The notes under the pieces are model-generated. The model made no database searches, was not told the DNA's origin, and saw only the letters and a program-made list of their open reading frames with translations. A stretch of DNA of 14,402 nt from Lachnospiraceae bacterium (GTDB lineage: Bacteria > Bacillota > Clostridia > Lachnospirales > Lachnospiraceae), in NCBI GenBank assembly GCA_003520205.1, contig DOVG01000142.1:1-14402 (forward strand), written 5' to 3'. Shown one piece after another: positions 1 to 7,083 of the stretch. The first letter of the stretch is position 1. Each line of letters starts with the position of its first letter. The position numbers were made by a program, and so were the translations under genes.

Positions 1-143
1 AACAAATCATGTACAATAAAGTATAGTTATTTATCAAACAGTTATATACATCTAACTATAATACTCTTTTTATTAAATCATGTCAAACCATAAACCATTC
101 CTTGTTTTTCATTATATTTTTATCGTTTTACAATAAATTTTTC

Positions 144-172
144 TTGACATTCATATCATCTAATAATATTAT
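144..172 (+). promoter_or_regulatory. Strong sigma-A-type promoter for the DUF2975 cassette
   Basis: A perfect -35 hexamer TTGACA (144-149) and a near-consensus -10 hexamer TATTAT (167-172) are separated by exactly 17 bases. Transcription would start near 179, leaving a leader of about 65 bases before the GTG start at 245. It is the best promoter match in the window. The rest of bases 1-229 holds no gene I can support; it is very AT-rich. Confidence 0.8.
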
Positions 173-244
173 ATGTGCAGAATTACATTTTAGGATATAC
201 CAAGATGTGGTTATCAAATTAATAAAGAAATGAGGTTACTAAAA

Positions 245-724
245 GTGAAACAAAGAAAGATAACTTATTTACTTAAAGCTGTTGCCATTGCCCTGGGACT
301 CTTAGGAATTGCTTTCTTTGGAAGCGCATTTGTATATGCATTTATATATAAGCCCGACTATCAGGAAATTGTCCCCGGATATCTGAGGGAAAATGTAGTA
401 TTCATCATGATTACCGGAGTAATATGCTATGTTATTCTTTATTTCTTCTGGAGAATAATAACTGAAATCGGAAATGACAATTCATTTTCTATGGAAAATG
501 TAAAAAACTTCAATAATATGGCATTCTGCGGATTACTTATTGTTATCGAGTATATAATCCGTATAATAATCTGGTTAATAAAGGATAATTTAAATCTTGT
601 GGCACTTTCCTATACTCTACTAAAGATTATTGTTTTCATTATATATATAATCCTTTGCATAGCTATGGCTAAGCTTGTTCATAATGCTTATGATATAAAG
701 ACAGAAAATGATCTTACTATATAG
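245..724 (+). CDS. DUF2975 family membrane protein
   Basis: This is a 159-residue integral membrane protein matching DUF2975 in length and in its opening pattern (KQRKITYLLKAV, then a hydrophobic helix). Four membrane segments are visible, at about residues 10-32, 47-67, 91-111 and 122-142. I chose the GTG at 245 rather than the in-frame ATG at 230: GAGG at 232-235 lies 9 bases upstream of the GTG, whereas the ATG has no Shine-Dalgarno and would bury that site in the coding region; family members also commonly begin with a Met-Lys-Gln-type sequence. The HTH gene follows after 11 bases, an arrangement common for this family (for example yoaS-yozG in Bacillus subtilis). The biochemical role of DUF2975 is unknown. 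A membrane partner that influences the adjacent HTH regulator is inference from the conserved pairing. Family call fairly sure, function unknown. Confidence 0.82.
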   Translation: MKQRKITYLLKAVAIALGLLGIAFFGSAFVYAFIYKPDYQEIVPGYLRENVVFIMITGVICYVILYFFWRIITEIGNDNSFSMENVKNFNNMAFCGLLIVIEYIIRIIIWLIKDNLNLVALSYTLLKIIVFIIYIILCIAMAKLVHNAYDIKTENDLTI

Positions 725-735
725 GAGGTGTCGGC

Positions 736-936
736 ATGATAATAGTCAATCTTGATGTTATGCTGGCAAAACGAAAGATGAAGGTATCTGAACTTGCTGA
801 TAAGGTAGGTATCACGCTGGCTAATATATCAATACTAAAAAACGGTAAAGCAAAGGCTGTTCGTCTGGAAACACTGGATAAAATATGCCAGGTTCTGGAC
901 TGCCAGCCGGGAGACATCCTGGAATATCAGGAATAA
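736..936 (+). CDS. Small Cro/C1-type HTH transcriptional regulator (YozG-like)
   Basis: The 66-residue protein is almost entirely one helix-turn-helix domain of the Cro/C1 (XRE) type. The HTH core lies at about residues 17-37 (SELADKVGIT, then the recognition helix with ISILKNGKAKAVR). The close CQPGDILEY is the typical end of this short subfamily, and nothing follows that could be a ligand-binding or dimerisation extension. The start has a near-perfect site, AGGAGGTG at 723-730, a few bases ahead. Translation probably couples to the DUF2975 gene. Such single-domain regulators usually act on their own operon, so a target near 144-180 or in the dyad at 942-966 is plausible but unproven. Family call is secure; targets and signal are unknown. 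Confidence 0.9.
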   Translation: MIIVNLDVMLAKRKMKVSELADKVGITLANISILKNGKAKAVRLETLDKICQVLDCQPGDILEYQE

Positions 937-941
937 CATAT

Positions 942-966
942 GGTGTCATAAGATACTTTTGACACC
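942..966 (+). repeat. Inverted repeat between HTH and DUF4173 genes
   Basis: GGTGTCA (942-948) and TGACACC (960-966) form a perfect 7-bp dyad with an 11-base loop, starting 6 bases after the HTH stop codon. No T-run follows on the plus strand, so it is not a classical terminator. It could be a regulator-binding dyad, a weak attenuator or an mRNA-stabilising hairpin. The sequence does not decide between these. Confidence 0.45.
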
Positions 967-995
967 CAAATCATGATATACGGAGGACATAATAA

Positions 996-2570
996 ATGAA
1001 TAATAATATCCCATATAATCAGACAACTAATAACAATATACCAGGCCCGAACTATATTCATAATGATTCCGGGGCATATAACACTACCATCCCACCATAT
1101 GCCGTAAATAAATTTACAGTTCGTCAGGAAGATGCTACCACTCTTGATTTCAGAGATAAAATGGCGCGAAAACTGGGACTTGGTTCTTTAATATATGCAT
1201 TTATATTTACCATATGCCTCTATAACAATCTTACCGGTATCACTATGCCTCTATTTGGTATAGCAACTATTATTTATATGGTATATGCTCTTAAGCTATA
1301 CGATATAAAAATTAAAAAACTCAGCTGGTTCTATGCATCAGTTTTTATGGCTCTAACCATATCTAATTTCCTTACCGGAAATATGATGATTCAGCTCTTT
1401 AATTTAGTTGGAATTATATTTATGATCTTCATATTTCTTCTTCATAACGTATATGATGATGAACGCTGGAATTTTTCAAAAACAACTTTGGCCTGCATTG
1501 AAAGCTTCTTCTACTCCATAGGTGCTATGGATGACTTTGCGAAGGATATGCGTGTACGTCATACCAGAAGTAAAGAGGAAAATATCGAATCTTCTAAAAA
1601 AAGTAAATTTAAATATGTATTACTGGGGCTTGTCATCTCAATTCCTGTAACCGGAATCATACTTATTCTTCTCTCAGAAGCAGATAAAGTATTTAACGTA
1701 TTTTTATCTGAATATCTTAGTTTTGATATTCGGATTGGGACTGTTATAGGTATAATCATAACATTTGCTATAAGCTTCTTTGGCTCATACTGTATACTCA
1801 GGTTCTTCTCTAAGAAAGTAATCAAGGAAGAAGTAACAGATAAAAGAAGTCTTGAACCTATAATAGCCATAACTGTTCTATCTATAATATCGGTTATATA
1901 TCTCATTTTCTCAGTTATACAGATTCTCTATCTGTTCTGGGGAGGTATGAAGCTTCCTGAAAACTACACATATGCTCAATATGCCAGAGAAGGTTTCTTC
2001 CAGCTCCTTGCTGTAAGTATCATAAACTTTATGATTGTTCTCTTTGTAAATAACCACTTCAGAGAAAATCTACTACTAAAAATACTTATGACTATAATAT
2101 CAATCTGCACTTATATTATGATTGCATCCAGCTGTATGAGAATGCTTCTTTATATAGATGCTTATCTCCTTACTACACTCAGAATCCTTGTGCTTTGGGG
2201 ACTGGCAGTACTTTCAATTCTTTTTATTGCAGTTATTATATCAATATATAAGCATAGCTTTCCTTTGTTCAGGTACAGTATCATAGTTGTAAGTATATTA
2301 TATCTTCTACTTGGATTCGCGCATCCTGATTATATAATAGCAAGTTATAATCTGTCCCATATGGATAATGATATTAAATCAAAAAAAATCAGTCAGGATT
2401 ATGAATACCTGACCAATCTTTCTTCTGATGCCGCTCCTGCCATATACAGTTATAAGGAACAGTGGGCAGACCAGTATTTTAATAATAATTCATATTGCTG
2501 CACAGATAAAAGCATAAGAAAATTCAATCTGTCAGCATATACATTTAAAACATTAAAAGAATACAGATAG
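996..2570 (+). CDS. DUF4173 polytopic membrane protein
   Basis: The protein has 524 residues: an Asn/Pro/Tyr-rich soluble N-terminus (about 1-50), then about ten or more hydrophobic segments, and a soluble C-terminus of about 80 residues. A charged, Ser/Lys-rich loop separates two membrane halves at about 180-205. The stretch from about 305 to 355, with a Trp-Gly-Gly-Met-Lys-Leu-Pro-Glu loop, TYAQYAREGFFQLLAV and a following helix ending in VNNHFREN, is characteristic of DUF4173, as is the HPDYIIASYN segment near 443-452. GGAGG at 982-986 supports the ATG start. It follows the HTH gene by 59 bases on the same strand, probably in one operon, with a small dyad between. The molecular function of DUF4173 is unknown. 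The family call is firm and no enzymatic motif was recognised. Confidence 0.85.
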   Translation: MNNNIPYNQTTNNNIPGPNYIHNDSGAYNTTIPPYAVNKFTVRQEDATTLDFRDKMARKLGLGSLIYAFIFTICLYNNLTGITMPLFGIATIIYMVYALKLYDIKIKKLSWFYASVFMALTISNFLTGNMMIQLFNLVGIIFMIFIFLLHNVYDDERWNFSKTTLACIESFFYSIGAMDDFAKDMRVRHTRSKEENIESSKKSKFKYVLLGLVISIPVTGIILILLSEADKVFNVFLSEYLSFDIRIGTVIGIIITFAISFFGSYCILRFFSKKVIKEEVTDKRSLEPIIAITVLSIISVIYLIFSVIQILYLFWGGMKLPENYTYAQYAREGFFQLLAVSIINFMIVLFVNNHFRENLLLKILMTIISICTYIMIASSCMRMLLYIDAYLLTTLRILVLWGLAVLSILFIAVIISIYKHSFPLFRYSIIVVSILYLLLGFAHPDYIIASYNLSHMDNDIKSKKISQDYEYLTNLSSDAAPAIYSYKEQWADQYFNNNSYCCTDKSIRKFNLSAYTFKTLKEYR

Positions 2571-2572
2571 TA

Positions 2573-3529
2573 TTAAACCATAACATTTAATACATTTCTA
2601 AGGACTTTCATTTCTATATGTGTTTCATCTCCAATATACTCTCCATCAGCATGAAGCACCATCGGCCTATCAGCATCAAAACAAAGAGCTTCTACATCGC
2701 GAAGAATAAAGCCTTTCTTCCCTTCATGCTTTGCTCTGGTAAGCGCCGGAAGCATAAAAAATGTCTTCCATTTGGGTATACCATTTACAGCGCATATAGA
2801 AAGAAGTCCATCTTCAGGAGATGCATTAGGATTCATAGGAACTCCTCCACCCTCTGCGAAGAAATTCATAGCGGCAAGAAATATAAGATTATCATAGTAT
2901 TCTTCTTCCTCAAAAGCGGATTTAATTCCATTAACATCCGTTTCAGATTTTTTTAGCTTTACCCTTACCTTATATGTTTCCATACTAAAGAGCGTTGATA
3001 TCGTTAAAATAATATACGAAAGGCTTCCTATACCAAATCTGTTAAGAAATCTTTTTATCCTGGAATTAAGATTCTTTTTACATACTATAGCATCCAGACC
3101 TATACCTGAACTGATGCCAAAGTATCTGCTGTCTCCATTCCCTCTTATAACCTCACCTATGTCTATATTCCTTCCTTCAACAGAGGAAAGAATAATATCA
3201 AGTGCCTTTTCAGTATCTTTGGGAATTCCGAGTCCTCTTGCAAAATCATTTCCTGAACCGGTAGGAATAATTCCAAAACGTATTTTGGGAAAATCAGATA
3301 TTCCATTCAATACTTCATTAATAGTACCGTCTCCACCAACAACAATAAGTCTGATATCATCACCGGGCAGCTGCGATATTTTTTTTGCAAGTTCAGCTGC
3401 ATGTCCGGCTCTTTTAGTAACATAAGCCTTATAGCTTATATCCTTATCTTTCAGAAGATCATGAACTTTATTCCAGGTTCTCTGAGCTTTTCCGCTTCCA
3501 CCTGTATAATTTACAATAAAATAATACAT
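2573..3529 (-). CDS. Diacylglycerol kinase family lipid kinase (YegS/BmrU/DgkB-like)
   Basis: This 318-residue cytosolic protein has a DAGK catalytic domain. Visible motifs are the nucleotide-binding GGDGT at residues 65-69 (LIVVGGDGTINEVLNG), GSGNDFARG at 91-99, and a C-terminal DGE at about 295-297 matching the catalytic-base region of bacterial DgkB. The family phosphorylates diacylglycerol or related lipids using ATP, usually in lipid recycling; the exact substrate cannot be read here. I placed the start at 3529 because MYYFIVNYTGGSGK is the normal family beginning and a site (AAGGG, 8 bases upstream) precedes it. The upstream ATG at 3580 would overlap uraA by 47 bases and add a 17-residue basic extension. 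Only four bases separate it from the uraA stop, so translational coupling is likely. No membrane segment is seen. Confidence 0.9.
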   Translation of the reverse strand: MYYFIVNYTGGSGKAQRTWNKVHDLLKDKDISYKAYVTKRAGHAAELAKKISQLPGDDIRLIVVGGDGTINEVLNGISDFPKIRFGIIPTGSGNDFARGLGIPKDTEKALDIILSSVEGRNIDIGEVIRGNGDSRYFGISSGIGLDAIVCKKNLNSRIKRFLNRFGIGSLSYIILTISTLFSMETYKVRVKLKKSETDVNGIKSAFEEEEYYDNLIFLAAMNFFAEGGGVPMNPNASPEDGLLSICAVNGIPKWKTFFMLPALTRAKHEGKKGFILRDVEALCFDADRPMVLHADGEYIGDETHIEMKVLRNVLNVMV

Positions 3530-3533
3530 ATTC

Positions 3534-4937
3534 TTAACCCTTTTCTTCAAATACATAATCCTTTTCCGGTAAAACTGCATTTAGTATAATTCCTGCCAGA
3601 GAACCTACAGCCAGACCTGATAATGATATGGTCATGCTTCCAACACCAATATTTAAAGCTCCTGCCGAACTATATGTAATCCCTATTGAAAGTACAAGAA
3701 TTATAGCTGCAATTATAACATTTCTTGATTTACTGAAATCAACTTGATTCTCCACTATATTTCTGACACCCACAGCTGAAATCATTCCGTATAAAACAAG
3801 TGATATTCCGCCCATTACAGGAGTCGGAATTGCAGATATACAGGCTGCAATCTTAGGGGAAAAAGAAAAGATCATTGCAAATACAGCTGCTATTCTTATT
3901 ACTACTGGATCATAAACCTTTGATAATGATAATACTCCGGTATTTTCACCATATGTAGTATTTGCCGGAGCACCGAATAATGAAGCAACTATTGTTGCAA
4001 CACCATCTCCCGTTAAAGTTCTATGAAGTCCTGGATCCTTTATAAAATTTCTGTCAACTGTCGAAGATATAGCAGATATATCACCTATATGCTCTACTAT
4101 TGTTGCAATAGCTATAGGAACAATAGTTATAATTGATGTAATTATAAGCTTGGTATCAGGATTTCTAAATATTGAAAAAACAGTATCGCTCATTTTAAAT
4201 GGAAGTCCTATCCACGCTGCTTCCCTTATACCATCTAAGCTGGCTCTGGAAAATAGTCTTAGACTCTCTATACCACCTATAGTTATATATTCAACTCCGT
4301 CTGCTCCTGTTATGGTTTCACCAAACATAAGAGCAAGAAGTATCGCTATGAAGCATGAACTGAGTACTCCCAGAATTATAGGTATAATCTTAATCATACC
4401 CTTACCATATATATTACAAACGATGATTATAAAGATTGCGATGACTGCTATAAGCCAATTGGTTGAACAGTTATCGACTGCTGATTTAGAAAGAGAAAGA
4501 CCAATTCCTATAATGATAGGGCCGGTTACAATAGGAGGGAAGAACTTCATTATCTTCTCTACACCAAAAGATTTAATAAGTGCTGCAAGTATTATATATA
4601 CTACTCCTGCACACGCCACACCTAAACAAGCATATGGCAGTAATTCTTTTTCACCATTCGGAGCTATCGCAGCATAACCTGCCAGAAAAGCAAATGATGA
4701 ACCAAGAAAAGCAGGAACTTTTCTTTTAGATATTAAATGAAACAGTAAGGTCCCCACTCCTGCAAATAAAAGAGTTGCAGATACACTGAGCCCCGTGATA
4801 GCCGGAACCAGAACAGTTGCCCCAAACATAGCAAACATATGCTGAATGCCAAGTACCAGCATCTTGGTCGGTCCAAGTTCCCTGGCATTATACACAGCAC
4901 TCTGCTCATTTTTCTCTGATAATTTATCCTTACCCAT
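3534..4937 (-). CDS. uraA: Uracil permease, NCS2 (nucleobase:cation symporter 2) family
   Basis: The 467-residue protein fits the UraA/PyrP family in length and shows the NCS2 pattern throughout. It imports uracil across the cytoplasmic membrane with a proton or sodium ion. Family signatures are LGIQHMFAMFGATVLVP at about 28-45, FLGSSFAF near 77-84, VEHIGDISAI at 281-290 (first conserved substrate-site Glu at 282) and YGENTGVL at 329-335 (second conserved Glu at 331). Many hydrophobic segments are visible, consistent with the family's 14-helix fold. A GGGGG site a few bases upstream supports the ATG at 4937. It leads a two-gene unit with the lipid kinase. The leader is short (about 45 bases) and I see no PyrR-type attenuator. 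It pairs functionally with upp at 6409-7050, which lies in another operon. Xanthine or other base specificity is less likely because the match is to the uracil branch. Confidence 0.93.
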   Translation of the reverse strand: MGKDKLSEKNEQSAVYNARELGPTKMLVLGIQHMFAMFGATVLVPAITGLSVSATLLFAGVGTLLFHLISKRKVPAFLGSSFAFLAGYAAIAPNGEKELLPYACLGVACAGVVYIILAALIKSFGVEKIMKFFPPIVTGPIIIGIGLSLSKSAVDNCSTNWLIAVIAIFIIIVCNIYGKGMIKIIPIILGVLSSCFIAILLALMFGETITGADGVEYITIGGIESLRLFSRASLDGIREAAWIGLPFKMSDTVFSIFRNPDTKLIITSIITIVPIAIATIVEHIGDISAISSTVDRNFIKDPGLHRTLTGDGVATIVASLFGAPANTTYGENTGVLSLSKVYDPVVIRIAAVFAMIFSFSPKIAACISAIPTPVMGGISLVLYGMISAVGVRNIVENQVDFSKSRNVIIAAIILVLSIGITYSSAGALNIGVGSMTISLSGLAVGSLAGIILNAVLPEKDYVFEEKG

Positions 4938-4989
4938 AGCTTCCCCCTCAACATAAGATTAAGTATATTTAATAAACATACCATTTTAA

Positions 4990-5018
4990 ATGATAGGACA
5001 ATAACCTTTAAAAGTAAA
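4990..5018 (-). promoter_or_regulatory. Candidate promoter for uraA
   Basis: On the minus strand, TTTACT (5018-5013) and TATCAT (4995-4990) are 17 bases apart. The -10 matches the consensus at 5 of 6 bases and the -35 at 4 of 6. Transcription would begin near 4983. It is placed correctly for uraA, but the region is AT-rich, so chance matches are expected. Confidence 0.45.
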
Positions 5019-5062
5019 CAATTATTTTCGTCTGATTTATACATAATTAACTAAAACTTTTC

Positions 5063-5098
5063 ATATGTCACTACAAGAAAAGTCGAGGAATGACATAT
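5063..5098. repeat. Inverted repeat in the uraA / DUF975 divergent region
   Basis: ATATGTCA (5063-5070) and TGACATAT (5091-5098) form a perfect 8-bp dyad with 20 bases between the arms. It lies between the candidate promoters for the two divergent genes, so an operator is possible. No regulator family could be assigned from the motif. Confidence 0.35.
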
Positions 5099-5127
5099 TG
5101 GAAATTTTTGTGATAAATATAAAAAAG

Positions 5128-5156
5128 TTTACATTAAACGCATTTTATTGTAAGAT
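5128..5156 (+). promoter_or_regulatory. Candidate promoter for the DUF975 gene
   Basis: TTTACA (5128-5133) is followed after 17 bases by TAAGAT (5151-5156), placing the start of transcription near 5163 and leaving a leader of about 55 bases. A small dyad, TGTTAC/GTAACA at 5072+100 and 5084+100 (that is 5172-5177 and 5184-5189), lies just downstream and could be an operator or a leader hairpin. Confidence 0.5.
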
Positions 5157-5217
5157 AACAGTTGTGCAAAATGTTACTTAAATGTAACACAGTATTTATA
5201 TATTAAGGAGGGTAATC

Positions 5218-6306
5218 ATGTTAGACAGACCTAGTTTAAAAGAAAAAGGCATGTTCGCTTTCAAGAGAAATTATTGGCCTTGCGTTCTAGTAGCTCTTAT
5301 TCTTGGATTTGTATCAGGAGGTGGAAGCAGCTCTGGAGGCGGAAATACATTCAACAGATTTAAGAATAATAATTCATCTGGCTCTTCATACAATGATGAT
5401 TCATTTGATTTAGATAATCTTGATCCAAATTCACTTGATTTTCTTGACCAAAATCACGGTGACAGCTCTAACGCAAGCAAAGCCGGAGTATTTGCTATAT
5501 TAGGCGCTTTATCCGGAATATTATTAATAATCGTACTTCTCGTAACAGCAGTCGGACTTGCATTTAGTATATTTGTAGCTAATCCTTTGATTGTCGGATG
5601 TCGAAGGTACTTTGCAATTAATTCATTTGAAAAGCCTAATTTTAATGAAGTAGGTTTTTCTTTCAAAAAGGGAAACTATTTAAATATCGTTAAAGTTGAA
5701 TTCATGAAAAATCTTTTTATTTTTCTATGGACTCTTCTACTAATCGTTCCTGGTATCATCAAGAGCTATGAGTATTATCTTGTTGATTATATTCTTTCTG
5801 AAGATCCTACAATCAGCTATAATGATGCCCTTGAACAGAGTAAACGAATGATGGATGGATATAAATGGGCTACATTTGTTCTTGAATTATCATTCCTTGG
5901 TTGGCAGATTCTTTCAGTCTTTACATGTGGTATTCTTTCATTATTTTATGTAAACCCATATATCAATGCAACAAATGCAGAGCTCTTCCTTTTCCTTAGG
6001 GACAAATCTTTCCCGGGAGCTGCTCCATATTATGTGCCAAGTTTTGCTACAGGTTACAGTGCACCTCAGGGAGCTCAGCAGTTTAATCAGAGTCAGGGAC
6101 AGCCATATAATCCGAACAATGTTCAGCCGGTATCACCTGCAAGTTATGCTCCAGCGCAGCCATATAATCCTACAGTTAATACCGCAGCCCCTTCACAGAA
6201 TTCATATAGTATCAATAATAATAATCCTTCACAGCCGGAATCACCTTCATCTACAGATTCATCAAGCATGAATCCTTCAATTGATCCGGACAGCTATTAT
6301 AAGTAA
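5218..6306 (+). CDS. DUF975 family membrane protein with low-complexity insert and tail
   Basis: The 362-residue protein begins RPSLKEKGMFAFKRNYW and a first membrane segment (about 20-34), the usual DUF975 opening. A Gly/Ser-rich then Asn/Asp/Ser-rich stretch fills about 34-88. Further membrane segments lie at about 89-120, 162-183 and 217-245. Between them are conserved DUF975 pieces: NPLIVGCRRYF (122-132), VPGIIKSYEYYLVDYIL (177-193) and a repeated-Ser/Asp loop with DALEQSKRMMDG (203-214). Residues 265-362 form a Pro/Gln/Asn/Ser-rich, probably disordered tail containing QPYNP twice (about 295 and 314). A strong site, AAGGAGGG, precedes the ATG. It stands alone between its own candidate promoter and a strong terminator. 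Function is unknown. The long acidic, polar insert between the first two helices is larger than I would expect for the family. Confidence 0.85.
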   Translation: MLDRPSLKEKGMFAFKRNYWPCVLVALILGFVSGGGSSSGGGNTFNRFKNNNSSGSSYNDDSFDLDNLDPNSLDFLDQNHGDSSNASKAGVFAILGALSGILLIIVLLVTAVGLAFSIFVANPLIVGCRRYFAINSFEKPNFNEVGFSFKKGNYLNIVKVEFMKNLFIFLWTLLLIVPGIIKSYEYYLVDYILSEDPTISYNDALEQSKRMMDGYKWATFVLELSFLGWQILSVFTCGILSLFYVNPYINATNAELFLFLRDKSFPGAAPYYVPSFATGYSAPQGAQQFNQSQGQPYNPNNVQPVSPASYAPAQPYNPTVNTAAPSQNSYSINNNNPSQPESPSSTDSSSMNPSIDPDSYYK

Positions 6307-6322
6307 AGATTATTTTCCAAAG

Positions 6323-6359
6323 AAAATGCCATATCACCTCAAAGGTGATATGGCATTTT
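6323..6359. terminator. Bidirectional intrinsic terminator between DUF975 gene and upp
   Basis: A 17-bp perfect stem (6323-6339 with 6343-6359) closes a 3-base loop. The core ATGCCATATCACC pairs with GGTGATATGGCAT, with four A residues at one foot and four T residues at the other. On the plus strand it follows the DUF975 stop by 16 bases and ends in TTTTATATTT. On the minus strand it follows the upp stop by about 50 bases and ends in TTTTC. It should end transcription from both converging genes. Confidence 0.95.
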
Positions 6360-6408
6360 ATATTTAATGATACTTCACACATATAACAAAACAAACGATA
6401 TACCTGTC

Positions 6409-7050
6409 TTACTTCGTACCAAAAATACGGTCACCTGCATCTCCCAGACCCGGACATATGTAGGCATTCTCATTGAGACATCTGTCTACATTACCTATAT
6501 AAATCTCTATATCCGGATGTGCCGTAGCAAGCTTATCAATACCTTCAGGAGCGGCAATTATACACAGAAACTTAATATTTTTACCACCGCTCTTCTTTAT
6601 AAAGTCTACTGCTGCCACTGCTGATCCACCTGTTGCAAGCATTGGATCAAGAACAGCTATCATTCTCTGATCTATAGGGTCAGGTAACTTACAATAATAT
6701 TCATGAGGTTCATGTGTTTCAGGATCACGATAAAGTCCTACATGTCCTACCTTTGCAGTTGGAACAAGCGCTGTTATTCCATTTACCATACCAAGACCTG
6801 CACGAAGAATCGGTACTATGGCAAGCTTCTTTCCATCTATCATAGGAGACATACACTTCTCAATTGGTGTCTCAACTTCAACATCCTTTAATGGTAGATT
6901 TCTTAATGCCTCGAATGCTTCAAGCATAGCGATTTCTTCAACCAGCTTACGAAATTCGTTAGTTCCTGTGTTTTTGTCACGAAGAAGTGATATCTTATGC
7001 TTAATAAGCGGATGATCCATTACTGTGACATTTTGATAATCCTTGTACAT
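6409..7050 (-). CDS. upp: Uracil phosphoribosyltransferase
   Basis: The 213-residue cytosolic enzyme makes UMP from uracil and PRPP in pyrimidine salvage. Its length and layout match bacterial UPRT (about 208-210 residues). The conserved HPLIKHK opening is at 13-19, the ILRAGLGM segment at 81-88, the PRPP-binding DPMLATGGS at 135-143 and the uracil-binding C-terminus YICPGLGDAGDRIFGTK at 197-213. All expected motifs are intact. The ATG at 7050 follows AAGGAG by 8 bases; an overlapping ATG four bases earlier is out of frame. It begins only 33 bases after the alpha-galactosidase stop and no strong promoter is evident in that gap, so at least part of its expression probably comes from the sugar operon. 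That is an odd place for a salvage gene. The bidirectional terminator ends the unit. Confidence 0.97.
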   Translation of the reverse strand: MYKDYQNVTVMDHPLIKHKISLLRDKNTGTNEFRKLVEEIAMLEAFEALRNLPLKDVEVETPIEKCMSPMIDGKKLAIVPILRAGLGMVNGITALVPTAKVGHVGLYRDPETHEPHEYYCKLPDPIDQRMIAVLDPMLATGGSAVAAVDFIKKSGGKNIKFLCIIAAPEGIDKLATAHPDIEIYIGNVDRCLNENAYICPGLGDAGDRIFGTK

Positions 7051-7083
7051 ACATTTTTCTCCTTCCTACTGAACAGTTACATT

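Noticed and set aside
22..60. TATAGTTA/TAACTATA dyad followed by a T-rich stretch, a possible terminator of a gene left of the window.
   Set aside because: The stem is 8 bp and almost all A/T with a 23-base loop in a very AT-rich region; chance is a good explanation and no upstream gene is visible.
230..244. ATG at 230 as the start of the DUF2975 protein.
   Set aside because: No Shine-Dalgarno precedes it, while GAGG at 232-235 is correctly spaced for the GTG at 245, which gives the usual family N-terminus.
959..964. Perfect TTGACA upstream of the DUF4173 gene.
   Set aside because: No -10-like hexamer lies 16-18 bases downstream; that position is occupied by the ribosome-binding site.
3530..3580. 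Upstream ATG at 3580 as the start of the lipid kinase.
   Set aside because: It would overlap uraA by 47 bases, add a basic extension not expected in the family, and ignore the well-placed ribosome-binding site before 3529.
4150..4677. 175-codon open frame on the plus strand inside uraA.
   Set aside because: It is antisense to a clearly recognisable permease, has no family resemblance and no ribosome-binding site, so it is a frame shadow. The same holds for the other long opposite-strand frames within uraA, the symporter, GH2 and GH36.
4938..4985. PyrR-type attenuator in the uraA leader.
   Set aside because: The predicted leader is only about 45 bases and holds no terminator hairpin or anti-terminator arms.
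5081..5090. Spo0A-box-like sequence AGTCGAGGAA.
   Set aside because: It departs from TGTCGAA at key positions; one loose match in an AT-rich region is not evidence.
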